A stretch of DNA of 64,000 nucleotides from Lactifluus volemus. Taxonomy: Eukaryota > Basidiomycota > Agaricomycetes > Russulales > Russulaceae. The number at the start of each line of letters is the position of its first letter. Position 1 is the stretch's first letter. Positions 1 to 16,073 of this stretch are shown here, one piece after another. The stretch spans positions 1-64,000 of the forward strand of contig WTXI01000001.1 of NCBI GenBank assembly GCA_022376515.1, in the 5' to 3' direction. The translations under genes were made by a program, and so were the position numbers. The notes under the pieces were generated by a model. It was not told the DNA's origin. It saw only the letters and a list, made by a program, of their open reading frames with translations, and searched no databases.

Positions 1-284
1 AGCATTACAACCTGGGCACAATACCGTAAACACCGTGTGACATCGAACAAGGGGAGGTGTATGACAGCACATACAAAGAACTTTAGAAATGGCCTGTCCT
101 TCTCACAGTGGTGAGTAAAATATGAGTAGACTTGTAGACATATCACGCCGTATAACCTAGTTCTCCTTTGTCAGGTCTATCCGTTGAGCCTGAGAGTGAG
201 AGTCATCACGCACATCGACGAGAATACAACACCCAGGAATAATGGCCCCAAGATATTGTTCACGTCAAGGGAGAGCATTGGCAT
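1..284 (-). CDS. DUF6534-type membrane protein, copy A, 5' part only (runs off left edge)
   Basis: This is the 5' end of the first of five related minus-strand genes. ATG at 284 (in-frame alternative at 278) opens an exon reading NNILGPLFLG then VVFSS. After a short GTGCGT...AG intron the frame continues LYGVICLQVYSYFTHH, then KDRPFLKFF, the family's first and second helix region. A GTATGT donor follows, and positions 11-1 hold the start of the 14-nt microexon seen in the other copies. The rest lies outside the window. Membership of DUF6534 is inferred from the motif order (GPLLIG, LYGV.C.Q.Y.YF, DRPFLK), which I recognise from basidiomycete proteins of unknown function. No defect is visible in the part present. 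Confidence 0.62.
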
Positions 285-2209
285 TATTACAACAGTGACA
301 GAAGAGTACTTTGGTTTGCTGATGTCAACTTAAATGGATAAAGGGACTGGGAGAGCGCCGTATAAACCGCCGTGAGATGGCACGGCATCGGATGACACTG
401 GCAGGTTTTATAGACCTGAAGGGCTCTTTGTAGTGTTCCCATCACTGGTGACCAAGAGTTGACGGTACCAATAGCCATTGAAAATGACTCGTAAGCTATC
501 CCAACGTCGCCACATCAGAAGGTCATATTACAGATTGTCTCTAAAGTCCGGCGAGTTGGCATCAACTAGACCCCATAATTGGCCAGGGTAGGTGATAACG
601 GGAGCCATCAACATCAGATGCGGGTCGGTTGGGGACCTTGGGGTGGAGAATATGTGTACGATCAGCAACGGCAAAGCTAGTCTGTATTGTACGTTATTTG
701 GGTTGTGTCGCTCACGACGAAACTTGATTCATGCGACGCCCACCTAGGCCCTTCCAGACAGGGAGCATTTCCGCATTGCCTAACCTAACGCATCAGGCGC
801 GGTTCCGACTAATTTATGATTCGATGGTCATCGTGGCCATACCCGGCGTCATGACAACACGGGGTCATTTATAACCGGTAACAACTTGAAAGTAGCCTGA
901 GGCGGCCAACGAATGAGGTCTAAATCTGCATACAGTAAGGACTTTAGGGCAGGCCAAAAATGAAGATTCTAACCGAAGGGTCCCCTGAACCAATATAATG
1001 AGGCAATTCAGACATTTCAAATTAGCATGCCAACTTGAACAACCTGAGATGCGGATCTCTGTGGCGAATGTGAGTCATTGATCACAATAACGAATGAGTA
1101 ATGACTTGGTCCATCTTGCTTCTCGTGAGAGTCATCTGAGTGCCGTTGATGTTGACCAGCGCCCTCTGTTGTAGCGACTTGTAAGTGCAAATGGGAGGTC
1201 GTCTGTAGCAGAATGACAACAGGATGTACTGCTAAAGCATGGGTAGAGCGAGTCTTCAGATCTTCAGACCTCAAACATACCACGTGCTATCAGCACAAAT
1301 GTACGCACGATGTCTGAGGTATCTAGTGAAACTGAAGTCTGAACGTGGGCGCGCACAAGAACGCCGCACTCATGTCGGAGTAAAGAATGAACCATTCGTT
1401 GTAAAACTGTAATGTCATCAATTCCGAAAGCGTTCCGAGGGTGTGATGTAAAGTTTCACTTGCCGAAAAGGTGATACAGACTCAGATCGGTCATATTCGG
1501 ATGCTTTTTTCGCAACAAAGATCTTCACAAACGTCGAAGTTTTAAGTTGTGTGGATGGACCACACAGCCTAGTAAAGAAACGCCATGGCGGCTGGCAGCT
1601 GAAAATTGAACGTTGAACTTGAGCCAGAGTTTTTCTTTTTGCATGCCAGTGCGAGTCACGCACCTAGAGCACATTATGCCACTTACTGGTTTTTTTTGCC
1701 TACTGTAGCCTGATAACGCTCCGCGACCATATCTCTGCGTTCAACGTGCCTCAGAGAGCCACTCATATCATCGCCTAATGCCCCCTTTTGCAAACATACA
1801 GTATTGTGACCACATGCTCTCCTAACTTCGACTTGCGTTCAGTGCCCACGTGAAAGTTCCCGAGCCGCCCGGCCCGGCTATCGTCACAGCTGTTTCCTTC
1901 GTACGCCCCAATCCCATGTCCACACCTCTGCGTACGAAGTCTACTACGTCTGTAATGTTCACCTCACACTCTACTAGGCTAGCCCTACTCTGTCGCCCAG
2001 TTGTAGGCCTCGAGACCTTGGAACCCGAGATAACCACCACTTCTTCCAATTGTAAATATTGGCCTCGAAAGTCCTCAATCTCCAGCCCGACCGGTATTTG
2101 ACACTGTTTGTTCCTGCATTATTGATTGCTGCAGTACGAGTGAGGAGTGGACTAGAACGGATGGGACTGTGTTCGTATTTGTCTTCACTGGAACTTGTTT
2201 ACATATTTG

Positions 2210-2345
2210 GTACAGCGGATATCAATCAGAAAGTATATCGTCACCTCTGAGGTGGAGCTTGAACAGCGCCTGTGAATCAAAGGGGCCTTGGACCTCTTCG
2301 AATATCACCTATTCCTTTCAGCTGCCATCTCCGTCAACACACTCA
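2210..2345. repeat. Diverged direct repeat, unit 1
   Basis: Shares with 2735-2825 the ordered words AATCAGAAAGTA, GATCG/ATCG, CACCTC, CTTGAAC, ACCTATTCC and ATCTCCGTCAACA at similar spacing, with the same orientation. Two minus-strand frames just outside the units also share an FVRRG/LVRRG motif. It may be the remnant of a duplicated coding exon or mobile element. No family recognised. Confidence 0.45.
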
Positions 2346-2734
2346 AGATCGCATGCCGCTAGGACTTGCACCGGACCGTCAGACCCAAGATTCGGACGGG
2401 CAATACGCTCGGCTTCGTGTGACGAGGGAGTGGCTCCCCTAGTATTATATCAGTGGCATATCTCTGCGTTTCATTCATTTCAAACATACCGTGATCAAAG
2501 CCTCTCCCAACGTCATATTTTGCATTAATGTATTCGTTGCATGCCTGCATTTTCGTTTGGTGGCGGCTGAGGACCACTGCCACTGAAACGGACTCGGAGC
2601 TGCCCGGTCCGACTTTCACACGCTGTCAGCAAGGGTTCGAGTCAACCGTCGAATGCCTCTCGACTGTCACGTCCTCTGCGTACTAGGTATATCACGTCTC
2701 TCGCGTCCATCTTACGCCCTACTGGCGCAGCAGC

Positions 2735-2825
2735 CTGAATCAGAAAGTAAGATCGCCACCTCATTGAACTTGAACAAATCGGGGACCTATTCCGTTCAAT
2801 TGTTATCTCCGTCAACAAAATCACT
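2735..2825. repeat. Diverged direct repeat, unit 2
   Basis: Second member of the pair described for 2210-2345; shorter by internal deletion. No intact reading frame is shared by the two units, so it is probably relic sequence. Confidence 0.45.
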
Positions 2826-4067
2826 CTAGATGGAGCGTCTCTCTCTCCTACATTATTCTCGCTTTATCATTCCTGTGAAATAGCCTGGTTTTCATCTCTG
2901 TATGGTCTTTCCAGACATGCTACGGAAAAATCTTGGGGGACAAAGAGAAAGACCGCCCCGGTCAAAGCAGGTGTGTTCTTAGTGAACGAACAAGCACATG
3001 TGATGTGCGATGATCGGCAATTCATTGCGTTGAGACGTACTGACCACCCAAACTCTACACGACGGTATCCAGAGCCGCCCCATCACCACGGACCCAGTAT
3101 GGGCGATGCCCTCGGCTGATACGCCACTCACAACCGAAGCCTTATTTCCTGCAGGCCAAATATCGCCTTCTCCGCCACGTCAGCTAGTTTCCTTCCTCTT
3201 GCCGTGCACATACCATACATTCTCCCAGAATTGACCGTTTGACGGCGAGGAAGGAAGAACATGTTAAGAGCCCGAAAACGGAATTGAAACGAGGTTGAGG
3301 AGGCGAAAACTGGGCGTGAATGAGACAGAAGGAGGTAAGGAAACTAAGAGAAAGACGAGAAGTACAAAGGGGGCTGAAACAAAAAGCTGAGAATTGAGGA
3401 TGAACACTAACAACCTCCAAAGTCGTGTGCACTCTCATAAAGCTTTATGGGATGGTCGCGCTCTCTTCGGGGGAAACACGGAGCCACACACATACCAGGC
3501 ACGTCAGAAGCACTGACATGAAAGAGACAAGGAGGGTAGTTGTGCAGCGTGAGGTTTCAGAAGACGGGCCTATGGCCGAGCTGATATCGTGCCCCTCTCA
3601 TCAAGACGAGAAGGATGAGACGACGAACCAGGAGCGTACAGAGCGAGGTTTCGAAGCCAGCCACATGGCTGACCTTACAATGTCAATAACAAAATAAAGT
3701 TAGCTCTGATGGTGATGCCATATAGTATCAGATTTTCGTGATGTAAATCTGCAAAACACTCAGTATTGTGGAGTGGGTCAAGGATCATGTGGTGATATGT
3801 AGCAACTTGATATGATACGGTGAATCATTGATATGAATGTTCTATGCTCTTTTTGTGAGAATCCAGTGAGCGCTCTTGATCTGTCCGAAAACGTTCTCTG
3901 AAACACTGCTGATAAGATGGTCACGGTGTTCCAAATAGAGCGGGTGGCGTAGGCAAATCCAAATCGCTTGCTCCAATAAGGAATATCGGAGCCAAGATCT
4001 GTCTTCGTTTTCGATCCTAAGAGACATTGCAGGGAAGAGCAACAATCAAGATCGTAAGTACAGCATA

Positions 4068-6026
4068 TCATACATCACCTGGTGATGTACCAGATGAACG
4101 AGGCGAGGACAGAGGAATACGTCCTAGTACGCCATGATCACCCGTCGGAGGGTTTGGTTTACCCTCATGTCTGTCTGTAACAGAGTCCACCGTGCCATGT
4201 GATAATCCTCCATATTTAGCGAATTGTAGTGTGTCGGCCTCTTTGAGGAATCGGTTACTACTGCCGATGCCATGTGCCACATTTGTGGTGTTGATGACAG
4301 GATGTGGGGTAGGTGTGGTCAATGAGATAGAAAAGGTCGCAAATCCGGTGTCCGAGCAGAACACTGTGCGAAGGTTGTCACGAGAATTGAGGCTACAGTC
4401 AGATAGGGTGGGCCATGTCAGTGAGGACATCTAAAAGTGAAAGAGTAGGAGGCATGGACGCACATGGCCAAAAAGGAGCAAGAATATAGACGTGCAAGGA
4501 TGGAGAAAAATGGAGCATAGACGAGAGAACGAGGGTAGCATACGTACTGTGTGTTGATCAGCAAGATGAATACAACAATTACCACGGAAAATACCAACAG
4601 TAGCAAGGCATATTATTGCGAATATTCTGCAAGAAAAAAGTCATGATAGGTTGGAGTAGATGATGACCAGACCACAGACAGTGTAATCAACCCGCTGTGA
4701 ATGCAATAGAATACGAGTATCGCAGTAAGCGAAGTGGCTGAGCTGTGTAATCGTCACCTCACTCTCATGGTTCCTTGACACGCGGTACGCTCACTCACCG
4801 CTTCACTGTTGAGCCTCGTACTGGCACAACCAAATAGTGCACCATAGATAAGGTGATAATCAGGTCAGATGCGACTTCTAACGAGAGCCCAGAAACCGGG
4901 AACGGCTGCAAGAGAGAAAGTTGAGTAACAAAACAAATGCGATATGAATCACGTACAATTGAAAATTTCCCTTCGTAGTTAGGGTATTGAAAGCTAATAA
5001 CACCATAAGCTACTTTCAGTGAAAATACAAAATTGGGTCTTGCCATTGGACGACATAAACTGTGTACAGCAGATGCAATGGGGTCAGAGGTGGAGGCTGA
5101 ACATGATCCATGGCGCACCAATTCCAACTGCTATCAAAACGATAAGCCCCCGAACAGTAGACAATGGAAACTTGCTTACCTAGCTCAGATAATGTTAATA
5201 TCACCTAGGAATGACATTATCAATGAATAGTATATGCATATGCAAGGGGAGCATCACAATGAGAATTGGGATGTAAATCTTGCCCATGCTCACTGCCCCA
5301 CAAGAAATAAATAAATCACGATCAACTCGAGCCATGACTTGGATACACGTACACTTGTAAATTCTCCAAGCATAATACCTGATGTGAAACTCAATGCGGG
5401 ATCATATGGAAAACAGACCAAGGATTGAGTGACGCACTGCTGAATGGTGATTGAAAGGAGGACTATGATAACCATTGTTAAGCATGCGTACTTCGATTTG
5501 GAAGAAATACGAGTACATACTTCCAAAAACGGTCTGAAACAAAAGGCTCCTGTTATGGCGCTCGAGTTAGAGATCAATATCAAGGCTCATAGAATTTTAT
5601 ACACACCATGGACTGGCCCTGAGATCTGCAACGAAATTGCCGAAGTTCGTTACGCCATCCAAATAGTATCCGTGCACGAGAAAGGCTAGCTGTAGGGAGT
5701 TCAATATCCTGTTCAAAATCAGACACGCAGCGGCGACACTGGTCATGGTGTAACCGTACAGAATCATTACAACCTGGACAAATGCCGTAAAAATACTATG
5801 GGAAGGCAAGTAAAAGACAACACATACAAAGGACTTTAGAAAGGGCCTGTCCCTTTCACAGTGGCGAGTACAGTATGAGTAGACTTGCAGGCATATCACG
5901 CCGTATAATCTGTTCATACTTTGTCAGGTGTGTCCATTGAGAGCCTAAGTGAGAGGTGACCCCGCACATTGACGAGAATACAAGACCGATCAATAATGGC
6001 CCTAAAACATCGTTGAGAGATGACAT
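4068..6026 (-). CDS. DUF6534-type seven-helix membrane protein, copy B
   Basis: Multi-exon minus-strand gene with start ATG at 6026 (MSSLNDVLGPLLIGLVFSS). Splicing at GT..AG sites gives LYGVICLQVYSY, KDRPFLKSF, the 14-nt microexon 5760-5773 (VVMIL), ILNSLQLAFLVHGYYL, VTNFGNF, PWSLLFQTVFG, QQYYAWRIYK, SMGKIYIPILIV, TLSELG, a DLIITLSMVHYLV-type helix and finally ILNSRDNLRTVF before a hydrophilic Ser/Thr/Pro tail. These are the expected landmarks of DUF6534 membrane proteins (function unknown, presumed plasma or internal membrane). Every junction checked keeps frame, so the gene may be functional, but I did not verify all exons in the 4.6-5.0 kb part. It has at least ten small introns. Confidence 0.62.
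5760..5773 (-). other. 14-nt microexon in copy B
   Basis: Lies between an intron ending TGTCCAG and one beginning GTACGG. Including the 14 nt restores both the frame and the usual 10-residue spacing from the Lys of FLK to the Asn/Asp of ILNSLQ/IFDTLQ. It is present in copies C, D and E at the same place. Confidence 0.6.
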
Positions 6027-7965
6027 TAACCTAAGGGCAACAGACTCGGAGGACTAGGAGTAGTGAGTTTCCCGATGTCAACGATGAAGGGGTTGGGCGA
6101 GCGTGGTGGAAAATGTGGCGAGATCTAACGGCATCGAATGTTAAGTTTTATAGCTCCAAAGGGTCGCTGTCCGTCACCAAGAATGGTAGAAATCCCGGCT
6201 ACATTAGGCTGAGTAACTTATCATGCGGGCCATGGTACACCGGCTTCTAACTAGGTAGCCGAGGTGCGTAGATTTCAACCGAGGTTCACTAACACCTGAG
6301 GCGCCCTCGACCAGACCCTGATCATGTGCAGCGAGCGCTGAGCGCTTGAGCTCGCGGTTCATCCAAAGAAGCAATATCATTCAGCTCAAACATAATATAT
6401 TGCATGTGGTGATACGTAGCAGCTTGACATGTGAACTTGAATTCTGATACGGTAAATCTTTTGATCCCCCGTGCTCATGGGAGCTTGCCAGTTCAAGTTG
6501 TTGATCGACACTTTCTGTCTATACTGTATCTGTAGGATGAAGGTCCACTGCCGATAACATGGGATCGCAATGACAGCCTGAGCAAGTGGCACGCGGATGC
6601 TTTTTACGGAACGAAGATGTTACGCGAGGACACTGCCGACGAACTGAAGACTGTGCCAGTGAGCCTGGTGCAGCAATGTCATTGGCAGCTGGACCCGACT
6701 TAGCTACAGTATTTTCCACAACCATTGGAGATGGAGAACATAGCATTTGGTGATAAAACACAGGAGAACTGGTGATTGGTGAGAAGCAAAAACAGACGAA
6801 AACGAGAGACCTGACAAGGCACGGGGAGAGGATCTGACAGGCTCCAACTGTAGTCACCACTCGCGTCGCGGTGTCAGCCCAGAAAAGGAGAAATTAGCTC
6901 AGGGGTGAAAGAAAGAGGTTGTGGTGCAGGGAAGGGACTGCGAGTGGCCTGCGGAGAACAAACAAAAAGAGAAAATATGAGGAATGTCGACTAGACATGC
7001 TCAAAGGCGATCAAAAAATGTCTAAGTGTTGAGGTCGTTGAAAAACTGAAACAACGAAGAGGCGCCGGGGACCGTGAACCGTGCCCCCGCTGTCATCAAG
7101 AAGCGCGACAAACCAAAACGTGGAATCTCGGGCCGGGGCGTGCGGTGGTAAGAAAACCTTCCCTTTTTTGTCTTCTACCCGAGTTGATCTACGAACTACG
7201 AAACATCCAGAACCACCAATAAGACTGATCAAATTTTCTGCTGACCTCCCACCACCTCTCCTAATCTTGTGATTTTATGGGATCCCGCCGCCCATCTATC
7301 AACTTCGAGTTTATGTAATTGCCGTTAAAAATGAACCAGCTTTCTTCGTCGCCTACATCTGTGAGAGCGTAGAGAGGATGACAAACAGAGGCTGGACGAC
7401 ATATTACAGAGGTGGAAGGCCACTATTGGAATTGGTCTGTGTCCCTATTAACTTCACGGGATACTTGTTGCAGTGGATAACAAAACGTTCATCGTCCATC
7501 GCCTCATTAAACAGCACTGGCGAGACGAGGGAATATTGGACCTGGCCTCCCGAAGCACCTGCACAAAGGGCAACCCCGAGTTGGATATCATAGATGCAGC
7601 GCAAAGCGTCCACTCGGCGCTCTGTACACTCCTGGGACATCCACCCCGGCCCGACTCGGTACACAATAATAGTCAGTTGCTACGGGTGTACGGCGTGATG
7701 ACCGAGAGCACCGCGGCAGTACCACATGTTCGCCCCACAACGAAATGGAATTCCCGCAGCTACGAGACTAGTACCGGATCATTCCGATCTACGTATTCTA
7801 CTACTCCATTTGCACTTCCAGACTCATTTCTAAGATTATTGTCAGCAAGGTAAGTCGCTAAATAGAAGTGCCCAATATAGTGGTCACTACCTTCAGGTAT
7901 ATATCATACAAAACCCGCCGGTGTACCAGATAAATGATATAGTGGGAGGAATAGGTGCTACACCG
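6027..7965. other. Spacer between copies B and C
   Basis: No supportable gene. At 6415-6431 is the GTAGCAGCTTGACATG block seen about 350-390 bp upstream of the start codons of copies B, C and E. A 126-residue plus-strand frame at 7473-7853 has no recognisable motif or intron pattern and I do not call it. Confidence 0.5.
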
Positions 7966-9883
7966 TCACCGATCGGAGGATTCAACGGCCATGACAAGCT
8001 TGTCCTCATGTTCACCTTCAGCGGACTCCAACATGTCGAGGGATATTCCTTCATCCTCAGCGAATCGTATCGTGTTTGTCCTTCTGGGAAATCGGCTAGG
8101 ATCATCGACGCGGTGGACAACGTCTGATGAGGAGTTGGTGCCAGGGTACGAGCTATGGGTGGTCACAGATACAGAAACAGTTGGGTATCCGGGGTCCACC
8201 TGGAACGCGGTGCAGAGGTGGTCCCGGGAATTGAGCCTGCAATCAGATAGCGATAGATGCGTATCCGTAAGGACACCTAGGAGCGGAACAGGGGAGAGCA
8301 TGGACGCACATTGCCATGAAAGAGCAGGAGTAGAGACGTACGAGGATGAACCAAAATGGAGCGTAGATGAGCGTACAAGGGTAGCATATGGCCTGCGTGT
8401 GGTCAGCAGGATGGATACAACAATTACCATCAAAAATACCAACTGTGACAAGACATATCGTTGCGAACACACTGTGGGGAACGTCACGACAAGATACAGT
8501 GGGTGATGATCAGGCCACGAACAGTGAGAGAAACCCGCTGTTAATGCAGTAGACAGCGAGAATCGTGGTAGGCGAGGTGCTTGACCTATGCCTATGCAAA
8601 GCCGTCTTCACTCGCATGGTGATTCGAGACACCGTACGTGACTTTACTCACCGCTTTATTTTTGAGTCTCGCGTTAATAAGTAATATACCATACCCGAAG
8701 TGATGATCAAATCGCACGCAACCTCTAAAGAGAGGCCAGCAACCGTGATCGGCTGCAAAGAAAACGATTGAGTGACGAAAATGGATGCAATAATGATGCA
8801 GTACAGTCGAAATGGGCGCTTCATAGTAATCAGGGTATTGATAGCTGAGAAGGCGATAAGCCGCTCTGAGTGGAGGGTACCGGAATGAGGCTTACCACTG
8901 GACGACGAAAACTAAGCACAGTCAATGTGGTCAGAGCTGGAATTTGAAGCGAGAAGATGACCCATCGCGCACCGATTCCAAACGCTATCAAAACAGTAAG
9001 CTTCCAAACAGTGAACGGTGGACATGGAATATATCTACCTAGCTCAGAGAGGGTTAGGATCACCTGGAAATGAATCATCAATTAATTGGTAGTTGGTCAC
9101 GCAAAGGAAGGATCACGATGAGGATTGGGATGTAAATCTTGCTCCTGCTTACTGTCCCATGATAAATAAGTAATTCTCTATCAACCAGTGTCGCAATTTT
9201 GAGACACGTACACTTATAAATTCTCCAAGCATAAAACCTGACATTATGATGATTTCAATGTAAGATCACATAGCAGTCAGACCAAGTGGTGGGTGACGCA
9301 CTGCTGTATGGCAATAGTAACAACAACTAGGATACAGCTTTTAGATATGTGTACTTTGATCTGAAAAGATATACATACCTCCAAACAGAATCTGGATTCG
9401 AAGGCTCCTGTTATTATCCTCGAGTTCGAAATCAATAATCAATCCTCAAAACATTTTCTACACACCAGGGAGTCGACGTGATATCCGCAATGAGATTGCC
9501 GAAGTTCGTTACTCCGACTACATAGTATCCATGTATGAGAAAGATTAATTGTAGAGTTTCCAATATCCTGTTCAAATTAAGACACGCTAACAGTGGTACT
9601 GGTGTGACCCTACAGGAGCATTACAACCTGAACAGAGTGCCATGAACATCTAGGGGCGGGGAAAGGGAACAATGCACGTACAAAAAACTTTTGAAATGGT
9701 CTATCCTTCTGAGAGTGGCGAGTAAAGTAGGAGTAGACTTGAAGACATATCACGCCATATAATCTGTTTTTGCTTTGTCAGGTCTGTCCGTCGAGAGTGA
9801 GAAGTGGCCCCGCACATTGACGAGAATACAAGACCTAATAAGAACGGTCCAAGAATATTGTTTAGAGAAGGCAGCACTGACAT
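7966..9883 (-). CDS. DUF6534-type seven-helix membrane protein, copy C
   Basis: Start ATG at 9883 reads MSVLPSLNNILGPFLLGLVF. The splice model shared with copies B, D and E gives FQKFF, the 14-nt microexon 9614-9627 (VVMLL), ILETLQLIFLIHGYY, VTNFGNL, FYAWRIYK, IVILTLSELG and a final exon starting LNSRDHLCTAF with a long polar tail ending near 7966. Role unknown; the family is predicted to be polytopic membrane protein. Sequence differs substantially from the other copies, including an RPFQK where the others have RPFLK, so duplication is not recent. I checked the 5' half and the 3' end, less so the middle exons. Confidence 0.6.
9614..9627 (-). other. 14-nt microexon in copy C
   Basis: Flanked by an acceptor ...TTCAG and a donor GTAGGG. 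Same position and length as in copies B, D and E. Confidence 0.58.
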
Positions 9884-11224
9884 TACTCGGAAGGTATCGG
9901 GGGAGCACACAGATTTGACAATGTCGATGGATAGGGAGTCTGGGCAAGCGTAGCGTAAGATGTTATGAAATCAAACACCCTTTATAAGCTCAAAACGGGG
10001 TGCAGCCAGCACCATGGTCCAAGGATTAGCCCTATCAAAAGTAAAAAAAGACCGAATCTCAGCTGTAACCGTGACGGTGATCATGATGTCGCATCAGAAT
10101 GGCACGGGACCCACAATCAATTTTTCCTGGCTCCTAACATGGACTTTTTGACAAGCCATGCATGAAGACATCAACCGAAGGCTTGGCCTTCTTGAGCGTC
10201 AGCTCCCTGCACCCGCGCCATGGCGGCGATATGCAACAGTAACAGCTTGACATGTGGTGCTGATCCGGTGATTTATTGAAAGGTTTTTCTGGCCCTTCGT
10301 GTCCATGATATGCCGATGCTTGTACGCAACGAAATTTTTTTGCTGTGGAAGCTGTAAATGACCCAGTACCAGGGCTGTGTCTATTTCAAGACGCGATCGG
10401 TGTAATGCAGATCAACCGGTCCGCGCTGAGCGACATTGTTTGCGCGTGTGTTGTCACATGTATGATGGTTCCCAACGTCCCAACTCCAACGGGCTGCACG
10501 GCAAGCCAGCGTCTGACCCCGAGAATCTTCCAAGTTGATAAGGCAATAGGATTTTCTCCTCACTGGGTGGGCGCCGTCTGTTCCTGACTTTTACCAGTAC
10601 ACCACTATCACCCTGCGAGGGTGACACTGCTCAAGTTGAGGTTGAATGTATACATGACAGGACAGTACTCGATTCATATGTACTGGCCCCATGTTATGGT
10701 GTCATACATGATGTCTAACTATTTTAAACCTCATCCGTGATATTTGATGGGTCTGGTCCTGATTAACCTACGCACGCTCTCACCCCGGCAGAGATACTCG
10801 TCCCTTAGGCAATAGAAAACCCTTCATTCATATATCAAATATCAAATGACTCCGTAATAAGTTGCACATTCACTGGAGCTTCAGTCCAGCGTAGTTCATC
10901 TTATCTTATCTCATCCCTGTGGGCGCCAATTTGTCTGTCTCGAGCCTCAACCAGATCATACTTCCCCTGCGTATTCTCCTTTATTTACACTTTAGAACGC
11001 CCAATGAGAAATTATAACGGTCGATATCTAAGTCCATGTTGGTCCCCAAGAAACACCCTAACCAAGGCAACAAGCAAGTTAAGTGGCAAATTGTTCATCT
11101 GCGCTCAACGGGGCCATTTTCAGAGCATCAAGGTCCACAGCTCCCTCATATGAAGCACAGAGATGGAGAAATAGCCTGGACAACGGCAACCGCTTTATCA
11201 TGCTTGATTGTGATAAATTGGTCA
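9884..11224. other. Spacer upstream of copy C
   Basis: No supportable gene. It contains the conserved upstream block (AACAGCTTGACATG) at 10239-10254. Short open frames at 9965-10165 and 10345-10587 show no motif. Confidence 0.5.
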
Positions 11225-11640
11225 GGAATTCCGACGCCATGGCAAACGTCTGACATGGTTTAGTGAATGGGGTAGGCATAGACGCGGAGGCAGAAAATGT
11301 CAGGAATCCGGTGTCCAATGTAACGCGTTCGAAGGTGATCCATGGAATTGAGTCTGTCGTTAGTTAGTATTCGTGAGGACATCTGGAAGTGGTGCGTAGA
11401 TGAGAGGGTATGAGGATAGCATTCACACTGTGAATGTGATCAGCAGTGGACACAATAATCACCACAAAAAATTACCAACAGCAGCAAGATATAACGGTTG
11501 CGAATACTCTACAGGAAAATCAAGACTGGATGATAATCAGGCCACGGACATTGTGAAAAACTCACCATTGTTAATGCAGTAGACCACGAGGATCGTAGGT
11601 GACCTGCGTATTGCCACCTTTACTGTACGATCCGTATGTA
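11225..11640 (-). pseudogene. Decayed 3' remnant of a DUF6534 gene (remnant F)
   Basis: On the minus strand, segments match the last exons of copies B-E: VYCINNG (others VYCINSGF), the TATCTTGCTGC stretch of the penultimate helix, a short intron-like segment and a C-terminal DTGFLTFSASASMPTP (others FATFSVSVSMPTP). The exon that carries the YSCSFMAM motif in other copies is missing, LNSRDHLR is altered to LNSMDHLR, and no upstream exons are found. A truncated and internally deleted relic is the simplest reading. Confidence 0.6.
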
Positions 11641-11800
11641 ATCGTAACGTTATCCAGCCAACTTGATTCCAGTGCCGCACAACAATCGAATAATGATAAA
11701 GCATGCTGCAGAAGAAATCCGCCAAATTTGCAGTGCACAAGCCGGAAAAATGTAGTATAAGAGCTGTAGAGGTACTGTAGAAACGAGAGCCAAAAGGTGG

Positions 11801-12449
11801 TTAGGCCTTAGCCTCCCAACTGACGCCACATCCACAGCCGGCCCCGACAGCCTGCGGGTTATTAACAACACGGAATGAACTGCCAATAAGCTCGGTGGCG
11901 AAATCAACGGTGGAGCCCCGTAAAAGGGTGAGAGACACTGCGTCTACGATGACACGCGCCTGAGTCACGACAGGGTGCCCAAATTCGCTTGAAGATATAT
12001 TTCTTGAGTCTCCTGGAATAAAAAGGACGATAATAGACCTAGGCGTACTAGTCTTCTGGTGCGCTTTGCTGCGCGAGCTCCATTTTGTATTGATATCCAT
12101 GACACCCGCCTGACTCGACCGATATTCGCAGGGCTGAGCCCGAGTGTTTGTCTTGAGAAGATATTCGACCGAGTTGCTACCAACCGTGAGCTACGTGTCA
12201 ATGATCTCTGACTCAATGAAGAAAGAAACGCTGGCGAACCTCTGCGGCACGCTCTGTAATCGCTAACTGGGCATCACGTTGGGGAAGGAGTTCTACGTCT
12301 AACTCCGCGGTTTCGATATCCTCCACTGTCGGCGAACGGCGCAGAATTGCCGGGTTTGAGGGAGGTGTAGGAGTGGTTGCGGCTCTGCGGACTTGTGTTG
12401 AAAGGGCGAGTGGCAGACGACGGGATGAGTGACGGAGGAGTGGAATCAT
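11801..12449 (-). CDS. ISA2: Mitochondrial iron-sulfur cluster assembly protein ISA2 (HesB/IscA family)
   Basis: A-type Fe-S assembly factor that acts late in the mitochondrial ISC pathway for [4Fe-4S] proteins. Exons: 12449-12230, 12176-12050 (to 12049), 11987-11801, with introns of 53 and 61 nt. The N-terminus is Arg/Ser-rich (RHSSRRLPLAL), fitting a mitochondrial presequence. Diagnostic residues are the three cysteines: VESGGCHGYQYKM in exon 2 and GAGCGCGVSWE at the C-terminus. SLTLLRGSTVDFATELIG and SFRVVNNPQA are typical of ISA2 rather than ISA1. The first intron's acceptor was chosen because it gives the expected spacer before ALRISVESGG. Divergent from RVB1, 228 bp away. Confidence 0.88.
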
Positions 12450-12677
12450 GACCAGATGGAACCGGGCCGCCTCACTACTAATCGCGATGTCAATGTCACG
12501 ATTCTAACTTGCGACTGTACAGTTACTGTAAAAGCAGAGTAGCTTGCATGTCAAAATAGTTCATAGTTCATTCATAAAAATAAAAGTGGGGTTTACAGTA
12601 GTTTGGTAAGACGCTGTCGTTGAGTAAACGGTGCTCGAGCGAACCGTGCTCAACTTTGACCCTTGTCCTCGACCACA

Positions 12678-14451
<1,774 letters not shown>

Positions 14452-14601
14452 CCGCGTGGCAGATGGTAATGGAATGGGTTTTTGGGGCTTTTTGAGCGAG
14501 TCGCCAGGATAAGGGAATCCAACTGGCACCTCACGTCTCCCAATAAAATTAACAGAGGTGTTATCTCTACGATCATAGAATAAACTGGGGTGGGTGCTCA
14601 T

Positions 14602-16073
<1,472 letters not shown>

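Larger units (their letters stand above)
285..4067. other. Gene-poor spacer between copies A and B
   Basis: I see no supportable gene in this 3.8 kb. Open frames are short, lack conserved motifs and overlap on both strands. The stretch at 1.7-2.85 kb contains two diverged copies of a roughly 100-bp segment (entered separately). At 3797-3814 there is a short block resembling one found upstream of copies B, C and E. The spacer is much longer than the 0.7-2 kb between other copies, suggesting inserted DNA. Confidence 0.5.

Noticed and set aside
7473..7853. 126-residue plus-strand frame in the B-C spacer
   Set aside because: No family motif, no intron support, no repeat in the other spacers.
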